Origin: Prunella strophiata
Lineage: Eukaryota > Chordata > Aves > Passeriformes > Prunellidae
Length of the DNA stretch: 64,000 bases
NCBI GenBank assembly: GCA_036583965.1
Contig: JAZBQD010000027.1
Coordinates: 31,088,776-31,152,775 of the forward strand
Direction: 5' to 3'
In this document: positions 62,200 to 64,000 of the stretch, piece after piece
Layout: each line of letters begins with the position of its first letter
How positions within the stretch are numbered: position 1 is the stretch's first letter
Position numbers and translations under genes: made by a program
The notes under the pieces: model-generated
Databases searched by the model: none
What the model was told of the DNA's origin: nothing
What the model saw: only the letters and a program-made list of their open reading frames with translations

Positions 62200-63361
62200 T
62201 TTATTTTCCAGCAAGGCACAAACAAGCCTCCTTTTAACTCAAGTATAATTAAGCACCTCATTTTTTATCTAACTTTTTAATAGGTGACAGTCTTTGCACT
62301 GAAGCGAGGATCCAGCCAGCCCAAAAATACCATGTTGCTATTTTTTTTTTTTAGTGGGAAAAGATGAATATTATGTCTTTGGAGCACTCTATATACAGCC
62401 ATAGGAGTTATATTTATTCATGCTGGCCCCCCAACTTGGGGACATGAAATTAGTACAAGAGATAAAAAAGGATGCTTTTATGCATATGTTATGAAATTTA
62501 TGTATGCACCTTTGCTCACATTGTTCCAAAGGGAGAATTTTTCACAGTAGGCATCAGTTGCTTAATTAGCACAGAATAATTAAAACTCACTGCAGGGAAA
62601 ATTCCGTAACCCCACAGCAATTATATGGGGAGAGTTCATGGTTACTGCATTGACAAAGCAAAAATAACTTCTAGGTAGGTTACCAAAAAATACCAGATAT
62701 TCAAAAGTGCCTTGGAACAGAAAGACTCCTCAAGCTACTCAGAAAATTAAACCAGAAAAAACCCAAGTATCTAATAGTCATCAGTAATGTCCAATCAAGC
62801 ACTGTATTAACTGCTTTCACTTCATTTTTCAGACTCAGTTCTTCTATTGATTTATGTAGATCCCTGAACCTTGAGAAATACATTTGGTATAATTAGACAG
62901 CAATAGCAACTCCAGACTTCATTAATAATCATGAAAGAGTTCATTTGCTACCAATAGGAACTCATTTACAGTGCACTGTTTATTTAGTGCTCATAAACAA
63001 ACATCTATCAATGTTCAGCACATCTTAGGCTTTTTAAAAAATTATTTAATGACCTTGCCTGGTCTAGAAAAAGTCAAAATTCTCCACAGGAAAATGTTTT
63101 TACCATCAGAATGGTTGACAGAAAGTGTCTGTCAAAACCAATAACGAATCTGAATTAGACTGGGTGGGTTTGGTGAAATTAAAAATGAGGGCCATTCATG
63201 GATTTCATTTTGCACTTCCCATTTTATTTTGGCACCAATATTCTGCTACAAGACCTCATTTTCATTTGGTTTCATCCTTAGTATTTCCCTTTCCCTTGTA
63301 CTGCACCAAACCCTATTTTCCTGGGGGTAAGGGGCCAATGGGACCCTGGGGACAGGTCAGG
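62200..63361. other. Unique intergenic DNA, no gene seen
   Basis: AT-rich unique DNA to 63300. Only short frames are present. Confidence 0.5.
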
Positions 63362-63443
63362 GAGTGACCCTGCCACTGTGCCCAGCCCTGGGGACACCTC
63401 TGGAGTGACCCTACCCCTGTGCCCAGCCCTGGGGACACCTCTG
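63362..63443. repeat. Two tandem copies of a 41-bp unit
   Basis: GAGTGACCCTGCCACTGTGC plus CCAGCCCTGGGGACACCTCTG is followed directly by a second copy with two changes. It borders the CR1 piece and the decamer array. Confidence 0.85.
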
Positions 63444-63444
63444 G

Positions 63445-63512
63445 GTGCTGTGTCCAGCTCTGGACCCCCAGCCCAGCAGGGACAGGAGCTCCTGGACCTG
63501 AGCAAGGGCCTG
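63445..63512 (+). mobile_element. CR1 fragment, internal part, sense
   Basis: GGTGCTGTGTCCAGCTCTGG, CCCAGCAGGGACAGGAGCTC and AAGGGCCTGGAGCAAGG follow the order of the CR1 ORF2 C-terminal region. The 3' end is absent: the decamer array takes over instead. Confidence 0.65.
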
Positions 63513-63550
63513 GAGCAAGGGAGGGGGAACTCAGCCCTGGGGGTCCTGGA

Positions 63551-64000
63551 TGTCTCTGAGTGTCCCTGGGTGTCCCTGGGTGTCCCTGGGTGTCCCTGGG
63601 TGTCCCTGGGTGTCCCTGGGTGTCCCTGGGTGTCCCTGGGTGTCCCTGGGTGTCCCTGGGTGTCCCTGGGTGTCCCTGGGTGTCCCTGGGTGTCCCTGGG
63701 TGTCCCTGGGTGTCCCTGGGTGTCCCTGGGTGTCCCTGGGTGTCCCTGGGTGTCCCTGGGTGTCCCTGGGTGTCCCTGGGTGTCCCTGGGTGTCCCTGGG
63801 TGTCCCTGGGTGTCCCTGGGTGTCCCTGGGTGTCCCTGGGTGTCCCTGGGTGTCCCTGGGTGTCCCTGGGTGTCCCTGGGTGTCCCTGGGTGTCCCTGGG
63901 TGTCCCTGGGTGTCCCTGGGTGTCCCTGGGTGTCCCTGGGTGTCCCTGGGTGTCCCTGGGTGTCCCTGGGTGTCCCTGGGTGTCCCTGGGTGTCCCTGGG
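63551..64000. repeat. (TGTCCCTGGG)n decamer minisatellite
   Basis: 45 decamers, the first one variant (TGTCTCTGAG) and the other 44 identical, continuing past the window edge. Each unit holds both CCC and GGG, so the strand can fold on itself. The GGG runs recur with 7-base loops, which meets the usual G-quadruplex pattern. It is not coding. Confidence 0.98.

Overview
The window is nuclear DNA of a bird, most likely a songbird (passerine). The evidence is the repeat content. There are about 26 fragments of the avian LINE CR1, recognisable by a 3' end reading CCTTCCAACCCAAACCAT followed by ATTCTATG-like octamers. There is one SINE with an isoleucine-tRNA-like head and a CR1-like tail, the architecture described for the zebra finch family TguSINE1. 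There are three solitary endogenous-retrovirus LTRs with 6-bp target duplications. I saw no L1, Alu or other mammalian repeat, and no bacterial gene organisation.

No protein-coding gene, rRNA or functional tRNA can be supported. Almost every long open frame is explained by low-complexity DNA (poly-Phe from poly-T, Leu/Tyr/Ile from ATT repeats, EGKGR from the GGGAA array, a 9-residue period from a 27-bp minisatellite) or by CR1 sequence read on either strand. Two unexplained frames, at 28189-28620 (minus) and 31192-31731 (plus), are listed only as candidates. The window is best read as a gene-poor intergenic or deep intronic region.

Layout: 1-11 kb is unique AT-rich DNA with CR1 fragments and an AT dinucleotide tract. 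11.36-11.57 kb is a CCCTT/GGGAA pentamer array. 16.03-18.33 kb is a pyrimidine tract that decays into a pure T run of 1179 bases, probably partly an assembly artefact. 19-27 kb holds CR1 copies and the SINE. 29.0-29.4 kb is a 27-bp minisatellite. 36.4 kb has a 29-base C run. 43.5-44.4 kb is a long phase-shifting ATT array. A 340-bp block at 40.4 kb recurs almost unchanged at 48.6 kb, fused each time to a different CR1 copy. 46-59 kb carries the three solo LTRs, two of them nearly identical and inverted. The window ends inside a TGTCCCTGGG decamer array that runs off the right edge.

Nothing here looks like a cooperating gene system. The interest lies in repeat biology: the near-identical block joined to unlike CR1 copies, the inverted recent LTR pair, and several arrays able to form non-B DNA. 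Family names come from remembered consensus features, not a database search.
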